DNA of 64,000 nt from Ascidia mentula (lineage: Eukaryota > Chordata > Ascidiacea > Phlebobranchia > Ascidiidae): contig OX387202.1 of assembly GCA_947561715.1 (NCBI GenBank), positions 10,863,001-10,927,000 on the forward strand, written 5' to 3'. The notes below the pieces were generated by a model. The model did not search any database. It saw only the letters and a program-made list of their open reading frames with translations, and had not been told where the DNA came from. A program made the translations under genes and the position numbers. Positions 1-12,013 of the stretch are shown here, one piece after another. Within the stretch, counting starts at the first letter, position 1; each line of letters begins with the position of its first letter.

Positions 1-2181
1 CTAATTCATTAAGTATCTGCAATGCGAGTTTCGAGCGTTTCCTCTTCCTTTTATCGACTACTGGCGAAAAACACAAAAAACGAGATATAGCACATCAAGA
101 AAAGCACGCAAAAATGTTGAGTTGCCGATTAATTTGGTCCGGTAGCATAATGTTGTTGTCATGGTGATTTTCACGCACATTTGCGTGAGTTACGTAATTC
201 CTTTTTTTGAAAGCCTTTTTCCAAAATCCAAGCCTTAATGTCGGGTTTAGTTGCGAGTCGGTAAGCTAACGTGTAAGACAGCAGGTGTCAACAACAAGGT
301 GCCATAAAAAAGGTTTGTCGTCGAGCAGGCTGTGGGAGTCCTGCAGGCCTAACTCTGCCTGCATATTTCGTTCCGTTACATGTGTTCCAGTGTGTGAGGA
401 ATTAGGCCAGGAAACATGCATACTGCTAAATATTTGTTTGAGTGGCGTTTATTTTTCTTTTGCATTGTCCTGTGATGATTTTGTTCGATTATTGGAATAA
501 TGCCAAGTTTAAGGCACGAAACACTTGAAACTTAACTGGAGGTAATATTTCTAAAAATATAAGGCTTACAAAAGTTTGGCTTCCTCTTTAAAAATTTGCG
601 CTGCAAGAAAGTGTCATAAGTATACGAGGACTAAGTTTGTTGCATTAGTAGCAGGAAAAAATGTTTGGGATTAGGCAATAACTAAGATAATCAAACGTTA
701 AATTTGGTATTTAGTTCATGTCACAGAAAATGGACCAGAACTCAAAATCATACGTGAAATAAGCTAAATAATAATAAAATATTAGGCAAGACAGCCATTA
801 GTCAGACTAAACCAAGCAATTGTTAGGTAATCCCTTGCCAGCATGTGCGACCGCCCTTTTCTTTATCTGCCATTGGGTTCCTGGGTTGTGTATTATAGAA
901 CGTGTTACTAAGTCTAATTATATTGTTGCGACTCTCTCCACAAATATGCAGATTAGACCCCGGGACAAGATACAGTCAAAATAGGAGGACTCTATATTGA
1001 CCTCCCACCACTGCTATTTAGAAAACACTCATTACAAAGAAAATGTTTTTTAGCACAAAAATACAGATCGCAAACAAACCGGTTCGTGAAGTGTTTTTTT
1101 ACCCAGGAATATTTCTGATAAAAAAATTTGGTGGTTTGTTCCGTTGTCTTCTACCGCAGCTTATATTGGAAACGCTGTGTTGTGATGAAAAAAATAATTT
1201 CTATGTGTGAGGCGCATGTTGGCTGTTATACAAAGGACGCAAGTCGACATTTTAGAATCCATCTATCAAAAATACTGAAATGGCAATGGCATAAAATCAT
1301 GAAAAATGTTAATGCGACAAATCCACGCCCGATGTCAATTAACCCAGTTTGTTTTCCTGCCTTAATCCAGGGTATGTGGATGGGACGCCTGTCAATAATG
1401 AATACGATCCTCTATTTTAATGCGTGTGGCAATTTTAGAAATAAGTGACAATATTTCAGTGATAATGAAATTAATGTACGCACTTCCCTTTATTAATGGT
1501 ACACACATGTTGCAACATATCCTTCGCATTCACCTGTAGTTAAAAATATATGCAGTAAATCCCTGATAAAAATGAGTTCCAGGAAGAATTCATCAACAAG
1601 ACAAGTGTTAAAGGACTACCATTTTGCAATTGCTGCAGGATCGGTGTTAATTGACACGTCCGTTTGAGCGAAGCGCACTCGAAATCGCTGCAATTGTTCC
1701 TGTAGACGTTGTTGGAATCCCAAACCATTTCCTTATTTTTTTTCTGTGTCCGCTTTGACATAGATTTATACAAATAATCGTTAATTATCCCTTAATCCTC
1801 CAAAACCATTCGAATTTCAAAAGCTGAAATTCTGTGTCAAAATACGAAATAAAAAAAAATGGTTACAAATTTCATTCGTAAAAGACTTTGATATTATAAT
1901 GGATTTGGAATGTTGTTTGCTTGTTTGTAGCAAAGTAATGTTTTGAATGCACACATGGACATCTTTCTAGCGCTTAAAATAAACAAATATAGACTTAAAC
2001 ATTTCTCACCTCTTGATATTTTTTGTTATTTCCCAATGCTTCTTTAAAATGGATTCTACAAATCGTTGGATAGAGTTTAATTGAAAAAACGTCAGAGGAA
2101 CGTTGGATAGAGGATCGCATTCAAATAAATGTTGATGAAATCTTATGTTAATCTGCAGTCGAAGTAGAGAAATCGTGTAGA
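1..2181. other. Intergenic, no recognisable gene
   Basis: I see only short, low-complexity open frames here and no domain motif, splice-supported exon series or known repeat. The 3' part must hold the promoter of the receptor gene starting at 2182, but no clear core-promoter element is visible. Confidence 0.6.
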
Positions 2182-5100
2182 ATGCTGAAATTGTTGCTGA
2201 TGTTTGTGTTGATCGGATGGGCGGAAGGTGAATGTCCGGGTGAGGACACAAGTTTGGCCCCTCTTCCTATCACAAGTAAATGTCGCTTTTTTGCATGAAC
2301 AACTGTTCGTTTTTGTTTATGTAACTTTCTGACAAATGAACAGAACCAACATTTATGCTTTGTTTTAAACTTCATAATAATTCAAAAAACTTTAAACCTT
2401 TAACAGAAGATGAAAAGCTACCGGTTTGTGAAGTCCCATATCTTGACTCAAACTGCACTTGTCCCTCGGCCATGTTCGAATGTGCTCATCATAATATCGG
2501 TAAAGTCGGGTCGAATCAACGTGGATGTATTAAGTGGTCGCAAGTTAATGACGAAAAAAACAACTGTGGGGATTGGAGTGATGAGTTAAGTGATGTTTGT
2601 CCTGATAAAAGATTCCAGTGCGATTGTTTTACCACAACATGTCCCGGAAGTAATGGATGTTTGAAAAGTCATGTCGAATGTAATGGAAGAATGAATTGTT
2701 TAGACGGCAGTGATGAAGTTTACTGCATATGTCCTGCTGATAAGTTTGAGTGTCCATGTTACAAAACTAAAAATTGCTCCTCGCTATTTGGTGGTTGTAT
2801 CAAAAAAAATTTGCAATGCGATGGATGGAATAACTGTGGAGATTGGAGCGATGAGGTTAACTGTACATGTCCAGCTGATATATTTGAGTGTTCATGTTAC
2901 AAGACTAAAAACTGTACGTCAGGAATTGGTTGGTTGGTTAAATCATTACAATGCGATGGATGGAATGACTGTGGAGATTGGAGTGATGAGGTTAACTGCA
3001 CATGTCCAGCTGATAGATTTGAGTGTCCATGTTACAAGACTAAAAACTGTACGTCAGGAATTGGTTGGTTCGATAAATCAATACAATGCGATGGACGGAA
3101 AGACTGTGGAGATTGGAGTGACGAGGTTAACTGCACATGTCCAGCTGATAGATTTGAGTGTCCATGTTACAAGACTAAAAACTGTATGTCAGGAATTGGT
3201 TGGTTCGATAAATCAATACAATGCGATGGGCGGAATGACTGTGGAAATTGGAGTGATGAGGTTAACTGCACATCATGTCCAGCTAATAGATTTGTGTGTC
3301 CATGTTACAAAATCAAAAACTGCTCGTCTGGGAGTGCTGGCTGCATCAGAAAATCTTTGCAATGCGATAGAATTAATCACTGCGGAGATTGGAGTGATGA
3401 GGTGAACTGCACGTATGAAGGTATATTTGAGTGTTCTTGTGTTGGAATGAAACCGTGCCTTGGAAAGAATTTAAATAGCATTGACCGATCTTTGTTGTGT
3501 GACGGAAAAGCTGACTGCAATGATGGAAGTGATGAGACACATTCTAGCTGTAACTGCTCTGGTACTTACGCCAGATGTCCATGTAATACAAATAACACAC
3601 AATGCTCATCGAACGGTAGATGTATACCTTTTAACTGGATAAATGATACCTTTGTAGATTGTTTTGATGAAACTGACGAAATTTGCTCATTTTTCAACAT
3701 TACCTGTCAATCTTGTCATTTGATGGCTCTAACGTGCCCAAGTGAAAAGGATGCCAGAAATCTCATACATACGAATGCTAATATTACGTGCAATGATGTT
3801 GTTAGTAAAACGTGCGCTACTGATGTTCATAATTGTGAAGTTGATAAAGCGGTTTGTACAATTTCAAACTGCAGTGAATCCTGCAAAAACGTTTTTTTCT
3901 GTGAAAACCAACAACTTATTGCAAGTGAATACTTTTGTGACTTGCAAGCTGTTGATGGCTGCAAGGACAAAAGTGACGAAATTTGTAATGGGTTTGGTTT
4001 TAAATGTTCTGGGTCAACAAGAAAAGGTGTTTGCGTTTTACCTCAAACCAACGTCTACGATTCAGTGGCTCAATGTGCTGACAGTTCAGATATTTGTTTC
4101 CTCAATGGACAGTTTAGATGTTTCCAGTGTTTGGACAGAAAACTGATAGTTTCAAGCCAGCAAGTCTGTGACGGTGTGGTGGATTGCTTCGATATGTCAG
4201 ATGAATGTTTGTGTAAAAATCAAACATTGTGTTGCGATATAGTAGGAGATTGTGCATACAACCAAATGCATGGTAAGAACAGTTCAAGATTTGTGAACCA
4301 AGATAAGGTGTTGTGTAACACAAGTGTAAAATGCGTCAACCAAACTGACACAAAATATTGTTCAACTGCCACGGCATCAGTGCAAAGCGAATGTATAGCA
4401 GATGGCAGAATTTTCCTACAAAAAAATATGGGTAATGATTCGTTGTGCGTTACAGTTATGACGCAATTGTTTACATCGTATGCTTCGATATGGCGAGGGA
4501 TAGCTGAACAATACTATCCTTTTTGGTGTGATGGATCTGTCGAAGACAATATCGGAGTTATCGGCGAACGTTTTTGTCCCAACAGGTTTAAGTGTTTCAG
4601 CAATGGAGAAATTAACATAGATAAACAAAGAGTCTGTGATGGAATAATTGATTGTGACGACAAATCAGATGAATTTCTAGATCTTTGTAACAATACCCGC
4701 TACTACTGCAGAAGTAAAGGAAAGATTTCCATACATAGAGATCATGTTTGTAACGGAATAATTGATTGTGACGACGAATCAGACGAATTTCTAGATCTTT
4801 GTAACAATACCCGCTACTACTGCAGAAGTAAAGAAAAGATTTCCATATATGGAGATCATGTTTGTGACGGAATAATTGACTGCGAAGACGCATCTGATGA
4901 AAGTAGGAGTCGCTGCGAAAATACCAGGTTTTATTGCACTAACGAACATCCTTTATCCGTTGAAATACGGCTTATACAGAACGGAATTAATGACTGCTCA
5001 GACGGAAGTGACGAATGTGTTAATTTGGATAGAAACGCTTTTGCAGACGTCAACGAAATGATCGCAAATCCAGTTTATCGAGGTATCTTCTGGGTGACAG

Positions 5101-6227
5101 GCATCTTAGCAATGGGAGGGAATTCATTTGTATTTGTTACAACCACACTTGATTTGATTAAAGTCAATAAAAATAACAATTTGTTTATTAATACAAGCGT
5201 TTTTGTTCTTAATCTATGCGTTTCTGACCTTCTCATGGGAGTTTATCTACTGGCAGCCATAATACAAGCTACCAGATATTCTGGATCTTATTGTTTGTTT
5301 GATAAAGAATGGAAATCAAGTAGCTTGTGTTCAGGACTTGGGGCACTTCAACTGGTATCATCAGAAGCATCAGCACTCACAATGACAGCTATGACAACAT
5401 TTCGCCTGATATCGGCCTATAAACCTTTCCATATGCGAAATGTCTGTGTTACGAAAACTTTAATTGCTGAATTGTCTTGTTGGACATTAGCTATTTTGTT
5501 GGCAACCGTTCCTTTGCTTAATCCAACTTCTAAGTACTTTGTAACTGATGTTTGGTTTCCAAATGACTTTTATGAAACAGATTTTGTGTCAAGAGAAAAC
5601 ATGATGTTACTTGCTGAAAGAATTTCCACATCAGAGCCAGAGTCTTGGTACGATGTTAGGCGTACAATTGTAAGTGCCTTTCCACGTAATTCTATCAAAA
5701 GAGAGTTTGGATATTATGGTGAAACAAGCGTATGTATGCCACGTTTGTTTGCAACAACCAATGAGTTTGCTTGGGAATATTCAACGTTTCTTATTACACT
5801 CAACTTTCTCATGTTTATCTACATGGTGGTTGCTAATTTTCTTGTTTACAAGCGAAGCAACCGCATGAGAGGCTCCAGAAGAAATGACATCAGCTCCCGG
5901 ATGCAAAAGAGAATCACAAGGTTGATTTTGACCGACTTTTGTTGCTGGATTCCAATTTGTTTCATGGGATTTTTGAGTTTTGGAGGAATGAAGATGCCAG
6001 GAGATTCTTATGTGCTGAGTGCTTGTATGTTGCTTCCAATCAACAGCGCCCTTAACCCCTTGCTCTACTCCAAATCATTAGAAGAGCTATTGTCGAAGAT
6101 AAAAAAATGGCTCGTTTCCAAAATATCATCATTACGTACATCAAGGAGTCGTTTGTCCGAATTAAGCGTTAGATACAACCCCCGTGCTGAGCAGGATGGT
6201 GATCGAGTAATTGAGATTGTTGAATGA
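2182..6227 (+). CDS. LDLa-repeat rhodopsin-class GPCR (LGR/relaxin/GRL101-like)
   Basis: Probable cell-surface G-protein-coupled receptor with a very large ectodomain. I read two exons: 2182-2275, a signal peptide starting MLKLLLMFVLIGWAEG, with donor GTAAAT; and 2407-6227, after acceptor TTTAACAG. Phases agree and give 1,304 residues. About 16 LDL-receptor class A modules follow (six-Cys modules ending in Ca-binding D-x-SDE motifs such as DWSDE and DGSDE), roughly residues 35-905. The 7TM domain runs from about 920 to 1250: GN in TM1, NLCVSDLLMGVYLL in TM2, an SSEASALT...FRL segment where DRY normally lies in TM3, LTDFCCWIPI in TM6 and LPINSALNPLLY in TM7. These TM motifs are typical of LGR/RXFP and the snail receptor GRL101. 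There are no leucine-rich repeats between LDLa and 7TM, unlike RXFP1/2. Ligand unknown; lipoprotein or peptide binding is only a guess. The downstream ATG at 2355 would omit the signal peptide. Confidence 0.88.
2731..3411 (+). repeat. Five 135-bp coding repeats (LDLa modules 3-7)
   Basis: Within the receptor, LDLa modules 3-7 repeat with a period of 135 bp (45 residues). The CTG(T/C)ACATGT junctions fall at 2861, 2996, 3131 and 3266. Modules 4-6 are nearly identical at DNA level, differing by only a few substitutions, so this part of the exon expanded recently. The modules carry an extra C-P-C-Y segment before the usual third cysteine. Confidence 0.9.
4560..5020 (+). repeat. Three to four 114-bp coding repeats (last LDLa modules)
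   Basis: A second recent internal expansion just before TM1. Near-identical modules with the GIIDC motif start at 4635, 4749 and 4863 (period 114 bp, 38 residues), followed by a diverged fourth ending DGSDEC. Confidence 0.85.
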
Positions 6228-7820
6228 TGTGTGGAGAAGTTTTTTTCCTATCATTTTTGGTTGAACCTAATTAACCTTCTGTAAACAATTACTACATAAT
6301 TGTGGCCGAGATTGAAACAACAACCAGCCTGACAACCTTTCGAGATTCAGAAATTCCAAACCACGTTTTTAGAAATTTTTTTCCATTTTTGTCTAAAATA
6401 TGTGAATATCGATTAAGCAAACGCCATACTTAACAAACGTTGCACACTTTTATTCCGATCCAATTCAATGTTGTCTGTTCTTGTGATTTGGTTTAGTTAC
6501 TATAGTGTAAACAACTTTGCCCGAATTTGTAAATATTTTCTAAATTTTTTGATAATACTGTTTGTGACGAGTTGTAACTCACATTGTTTTGTAACAGAGA
6601 AATTTTATTGTTCAAAGAACTCAATTCCAGGGAATATGAAAGATGTAGCAGGCAAATCAGGCCCAGGGGTTCCCAACCATAATGCAACATACAGAAACAA
6701 CTACAGGCCGTAATGTGTGGGAGTGCGCTTAACATTTGAGATACTTTTACGCTGTGAACAAATCTTTTTGTTGCGGCAGCAGCGCAACTCTACAGGAAGG
6801 CCGTCTGTCTGCCACAGAAGATAAAATAAAAAAACACTCCATAAAAAAACACTCGCTGTCTGTCTGAAACGCACAAATCTCTTATTTGGTATTCGTGAGA
6901 AATCGTAATTACGAGATTAACAGAAATCAAACAAACACACGTCAACTGCAATTGATAAAAAACAAGCTTAGGGGTGATTAAATACAGCAATACAGTATAG
7001 TACTTTGTCTCAGTGTTTACGAAAAAATAATAACGACCCGCAGCACGAACGCACGACGTCATTAAACAACATTAAATACAGTGCTAAAAGATGTACTCCA
7101 TCCACAAAACAACACCAAACAAAACCGCCAGCAACTAATAACGAATTCGGGGAGAATCATTTGGATGTTTATTGGGGCTTGGGTGCGGAAAAACAATTTG
7201 AAATGCTTAGGCGCGTTCCTGCCAGTGGGTGCGCGTTTGCAAAATGGTGGCGCAGAGCCGTATTGTCTTTGCTTTCCAACTTGCCTTTGGCCAAATTCGA
7301 ATCCGATCGGTACTGTGTCCATGTTGTTGAAAATATTTATTTCTATCTTCCTGTGAACTGCGTGTAACCCTGGTCGCAAACTCCCTTGAAGCAGAAAACA
7401 GTCTGTCTTCGAGTAACTTTCAACACAGGTTAAACGTGGGGCCAAGATAAAAGGAGAAATACGATTGCGACAACGGAAAGGGAGCTCTTTCTGACTAACA
7501 ATAAGAGAATCTCATTTTTTTGCAATCAAGACCGGAAGACATTGAGTAACTGCGAGTATTTCCGTGAAATAATGCTCCATTTCAAATGCATACGTGGGAA
7601 AGGTAAATAATATCTTTTCTGGTCTCCAAGTAAGATATAGAATCTCAGAGAAAATCTCCATTTGCTCTACTCTGTCAGCTTTATACTACTATATATAAAT
7701 ATTGAAAATCAGTTCTTTATACAGAACGTTGACCATTACATAATTTTCCCCACATAGACAATAAACTGTACAGGATTTTCTGTGGGAGGATGTAGCGTAA
7801 TTAGGTACTATAAGGTTCTA
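6228..7820. other. Intergenic, no recognisable gene
   Basis: Downstream of the receptor I find only short open frames on both strands (the longest is 127 codons on the minus strand, about 7062-7445) with no domain motif or supporting splice sites. A hAT-terminus-like word (CAGGGGTTCCCAACC) occurs near 6662 but no partner end was found. Confidence 0.55.
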
Positions 7821-7909
7821 TTTCAGATCTCGTTCTGACCGTAATTAGGTACTATAAACTATAAGGTTCACAAGCCACTTTCCCCGAGAGGTCAGAACGA
7901 GATCTGAAA
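7821..7909. repeat. Perfect 20-bp inverted repeat
   Basis: Bases 7821-7840 and 7890-7909 are perfect reverse complements (TTTCAGATCTCGTTCTGACC and its complement) with a 49-bp spacer. The spacer repeats the word GTAATTAGGTACTATA found just upstream. The right arm runs directly into the 3' end of the adjacent SINE, so this may be a foldback or MITE remnant. Confidence 0.8.
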
Positions 7910-8150
7910 AATTTAGCACCCGGTGAGATTTCAACTCACGACCGTGGGCTTGCCAGGCCCAGCGCTCTACCAACTTAGCTATAGGAGCTCAGTGGTTTCA
8001 CGGGGTATATTGCGGCCAAAGTACACTAGTGCGCAAGCGCACAACTTGCCAGGCGACCTTCACATACGTAGGAGATTTCCACCACCGCGTTCTGTGTTGC
8101 AACAAATCACCGAGTGGCCAACCATACGGTGACCTTGTGGTTGAAAACAC
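7910..8150 (-). mobile_element. tRNA-derived SINE
   Basis: On the minus strand a tRNA-like head shows an A-box-like word (TAGCTAAGTTGG), an anticodon-like arm with stem TGGGC/GCCCA and loop CTGGCAA (GGC, Ala-like), and a T-arm of 5 bp, GTGAG/CTCAC, with a 7-nt loop. The acceptor stem pairs poorly and the loop departs from TTCRA, so it is not a functional tRNA gene. Related copies lie near 36.1, 41.9, 47.7 and 53.1 kb. Confidence 0.7.
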
Positions 8151-8189
8151 TTCACTAACCAGACATGTAAAAGCTAATAACAAGCAACG

Positions 8190-8400
8190 ATATTCACGTA
8201 AATTCCTCATGAAAAGTTTGATGTTAAACAATCTTAAACTTGAACTTTTTTACATCGAAATGGAATGATAAGAACAGACGAAAGTGGATTTGTAAAGCTA
8301 AATAAACCAGCTGGGAAATAGTGACATCAGATTCTCATCACGTATCTCAGAAAAAAAAATAAAAAAGCTGCTGGAAGAGGTGGTTTGTGCATTTTAAGAC
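8190..8400 (+). pseudogene. Relic of a KY-like penultimate exon
   Basis: Translation in two frames gives KSLMLNNLKLELF and then NGMIRTDESGFVKL, matching the exon-9 segment of KY-like copy A (KSVMKWSNFYKLQAELF ... NAMIRTDESGFVKV). A frameshift lies near 8260 and stops follow. No other exon of this copy is evident. It is a dead fragment of the same family. Confidence 0.7.
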
Positions 8401-8789
8401 ATACCAGATCAGGGACGAAGTAATAAGAATTGAAATATTTCAGCATGTAGCATTGTTTTAACTTATCCTGTTGGTTTTCCGGGTGAAGCGTTTAAGGTAT
8501 ATTTCGTTATCACATAAACGATTCAATGATCAAGGTGTAATGGATGTTGTGCATGGGCTGCATAAAATAACACAATAATTGATGTTACTAAATCTCGGAA
8601 GAACTTTCGCTCTGAAAATGCCTGATACTAAAGTCCCTCGTATCTATGCACTCGCAGCATTTTTATTACATAAATAGTCAATAATTCCGGTATTAGTTTA
8701 CACAGGTGGTATCTGAGTTAACTTTACAGTAAAAATGGAGATTTGTGGAATTTGCTGAAATTACAAGCATGTATTTATCGTCCTGGTGC

Positions 8790-9010
8790 TGACTGAAGCA
8801 CGAATCACGTCGACAAGGTCTGTCGATGTTGTTGGCTTTGCCACTTGAACTTTGCTGCGGCACTTAAGTTTAGTTTGCACTCAGCATAGCGTGGCGCAGG
8901 AATACTTCGAATTTGGTTAAAGATTGACACGACCTTGTTTACAGGTCTTATGATCGCAGGCAGTCGCCGAGTCAGTTGGTTTAACGACAAAGTAGTTGGT
9001 GTCAAATAAT
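8790..9010. repeat. Left flanking repeat of KY-like copy A
   Basis: This sequence (with the word AAAGATTGACACGACCTTGT) recurs in diverged form at about 12.30-12.47 kb in the same orientation, on the other side of copy A. It recurs in inverted form at 29.01-29.23 kb beside copy B. It is therefore a direct repeat bracketing the duplicated KY-like unit. Confidence 0.75.
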
Positions 9011-9510
9011 TTGCTGGGAGCTCAAGTTCAGATAGGGTATCGCACAGGAATATTGTTTATTGGACAATTCAAATTTACCATTCACGTAATATTTCGTTGA
9101 CTATAAGAAATCGATGTAGTTTTGCAATGGTTTCGTCATTGTAGTATTGGACTAAGCTGTTCTTGATTAGTTTGTTGATCAATGCAGTTTCGAATCATGT
9201 GATATTTTACATCACAAAGACATGGCAACCATTCTGCCAGAGCTTAATTCAATGCTGTTTATTCGATCTTTGAAACGTGCTTTTACTCTTAAATTCGCAG
9301 GTTTTGTCAACTTTAAAAGCTATATTAGGTGTAGCCTATAATGATTATAAATACTAGGCCGTATAATTATAAGGACAACCCTTCACTGAATGTAATATGA
9401 GTATTCGTAACTTTTATTAGAATGCAGGAGGTCAGTTGTTTTAGCAGTAACGTCAGATTAATTTGTCACAAACAACGTTTGCAACATTTTGTGGTTATCT
9501 CTGAGGCACA

Positions 9511-12013
9511 ATGGAGCAGCTCAATAACGGTATATCAAATTTTCAGCAGTTATTTAAAAAAGTTTATCTAATTCAAAAACTAACGTTTGGTGCCATCGCA
9601 TTCAAACACCGTTGTTTTAAACAATAGTATTTTGAATTGCTTCATGGTTACGTAATTCTTTAATTGTGTTTTTAGTGAATGCTTTATGTGGATTCTTTGA
9701 GATAAAAGCCGCCATTATTGGCTTGGATATTGACAGGTAACGTCATATTTTATGTTTTGCATTAACGTAATATTGTCACAAGTAAATTGTCAGTTGGTTA
9801 AAAGTAAAACGATAAATTTTATTAGGGGTTTTACATAAACTATATAAAGCACTCAGGTTCACCCATTTTCGCATTGAAAAAAATGCACGCTATAAACTTT
9901 TCAGAGAACAAGAAATCAAGAGACGAAACCAAGAAAGGCGCCAAACACATCTTGAAGAATATTTACGAAATCGAAAAGAGGTATATGTATCTTTCCATTG
10001 ACTTCGTATTCGTTTGACATATGTTCAATAGAATTTTTTTATTGAACGAATATTATGTTTATACTTACAGCTTAATAGAATTTTTTTAGAATTTCAGTTC
10101 AGCGACACACGTGACAACGGTTTATAACAGTAAAAGTCAAAGGGAGTATGTGCCAGTATTGGGTGATCTACCGGAACCATTTCCACCAACAACACCCAAA
10201 GCAGATTTGTAAAAGTTGGCATCCTAATTCCTCCCATAATTTTGCGAATTCCATCGTGCTTCACATGGTTGTGCTTTATATGTGCAGGGTCAGCGAAACA
10301 TCCTTATTCAACGATCTAGAAGAATATGCCATTAACATGGAGTCAATAAACATTACCTTTCCAGCATTAATGAACGAGCTCTGCGTTTGGAAATTAACCG
10401 ATCTGGAAAAGGTTAATTAGTTTTATTTGAGAAGAGACGGAAGTTTAAACATTATTATGTGGTTTGGGTTCGGATTCTATTTCACTGGGTCAGCTCCCAA
10501 GATTTGAATGCAATCAACTTTCCTGAACACTTAGATGAAGATTCGCCACTTGGTCATTTGAAGGCTATAAAAGAAGAAAAGTCAAATTACTCTGATTTAT
10601 TCCAACGGCTCTGCAGGTAAAAAAACAAATTTTAAATAATGAGCATTTATCTTTAATATAACTCAAAGTTAATTAAGGCCATATGTAATTTTTTGAGCCT
10701 CATGCGTTTCCTAACAAACTTGTCGCGTATTTCGGATATCTTTGTATTTACTGCATGTACTGTAAAGCGCAAAAAAGTTTATGATTATTTATTGGCCTGT
10801 AGATCCGCTGCTATCCATTGTAAAATAATAGAAGGTTACCTGAAAAGTGTTGACTATTATCCCGACCATTCGTTTGCTGCCAATCCTGGTGAATTACGTG
10901 GAACGTGGATTGCTGTATTGATATTCAATGAATGGAGATTTATTGACACCAACTGGGGAGCTAGGACTACTGACGGTATCCTATTTTTTTGCGGATTTCT
11001 TTTTGTTACAGAATCTGCCTGGCACCTAGCTCATATACACACGGTTCATTTGTCAAAATACCGTTTATTAAAATCAACCTTTTGCTCGCAATTCATTAAA
11101 ACTAGGCTACATGAAATAACAATCAAAAAGTTGTAGCTTTTTGCTGTGTGACTTATCCGCTTTTCCTTTTCTATCAACGTTTTTTCAGAAATAACAAGGG
11201 TAACGTCTTACGAATTTGACGAGTTTTGGTTTCTCACTGACCCAGCCAAATTTATCTTAAGTCATTACCCAGATGAATCCGCATGGCAACTTTTGCACCT
11301 GCCAATAACTCTTAATCAATTTGAGGTATACAAATATGTATTATTTTTGCTTCTACAGTGAAGGTCAAGATCAAAAGGTTTATTTACTTTTACATTTACA
11401 GCCAGGAAAGCGAAATTTTAAAGAAAAAGTGAAGTCAATATCATTAATTCCATTTTTGCGCTGAGGTGCGAAAATATGCCATTAGTTTAAAGTTAACCGA
11501 ATATATTCCTTTCAAACCGGAGTTAATATTTTTAACCACCTTATTTGATGAGCAGAAATCGGTCATGAAATGGTCAAACTTCTATAAACTTCAAGCTGAA
11601 CTTTTTTCCCATCAAAATGCAATGATAAGAACAGACGAGAGTGGATTTGTGAAGGTGACCCTTAAAAACACGTTGGGTAGAACTGATCTCATATTCTCGT
11701 CAATTCTCCACGAAAAAATTGGAAACAAATTCTCATATTCTCGTCAATTCTCCACGAAAAAATTGGAAACAAATTGCAGGGCGTAGTACATGGCTCTGTT
11801 AAAGGAACCAAATTTCACGACGCATTAGTAAGAGCGACTGTGTAAACAGAGAGCAGCAGATTTTTTTATGCTCATTAACGTTTGCAGGTATTTGAGGTTC
11901 GTCTTCCCCATCGTGGACAATTCATTTTGACATTATGTGGTGCTTTCCCGAATGAACTTCCGAAATTCATTTGTCGATATCAAATAGACGGTTCAATTGT
12001 AAGGGGCTTGTGA
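9511..12013 (+). pseudogene. KY/hillarin-like transglutaminase-fold gene, copy A (damaged)
   Basis: Ten exons correspond one-to-one with the array genes at 36-56 kb: 9511-9529, 9676-9736, 9905-9980, 10090-10208, 10288-10411, 10468-10616, 10803-10975, 11189-11325, 11556-11827 and 11888-12013. Exons 2-8 match the array exons in length or phase. Motifs include the charged helix EIKRRNQERR, the core YYPDHSF, FNEWRFIDTNWGAR, and the KY-type FWFLTDPAKFILSHYPDESAWQLL. Two lesions are visible. The acceptor before exon 6 reads TTTGG where copy B has TTTAG. A 44-bp tandem duplication in exon 9 shifts the frame and ends the protein at NCRA-stop. The catalytic Cys position is Lys and the His position Gly. 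It is probably a pseudogene, or a gene with an altered C terminus. Confidence 0.82.
11688..11775 (+). repeat. 44-bp tandem duplication inside exon 9 of copy A
   Basis: Bases 11688-11731 are repeated exactly at 11732-11775. Copy B has only one copy of this segment. Since 44 is not a multiple of three, the duplication causes the frameshift of copy A. Confidence 0.93.

Noticed and set aside
2710..3405. 231-codon open frame in another phase within the receptor
   Set aside because: It is a shadow of the 135-bp LDLa repeats, whose length is a multiple of three, so all frames repeat; the Cys/SDE frame is the real one.
7062..7445. 127-codon minus-strand frame as a gene
   Set aside because: No domain, no splice partners, and overlapping frames of similar length on the other strand.
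7910..7998. tRNA-Ala(GGC) gene
   Set aside because: Acceptor stem pairs poorly, the T-loop is off consensus, and related longer copies show it is a SINE head.
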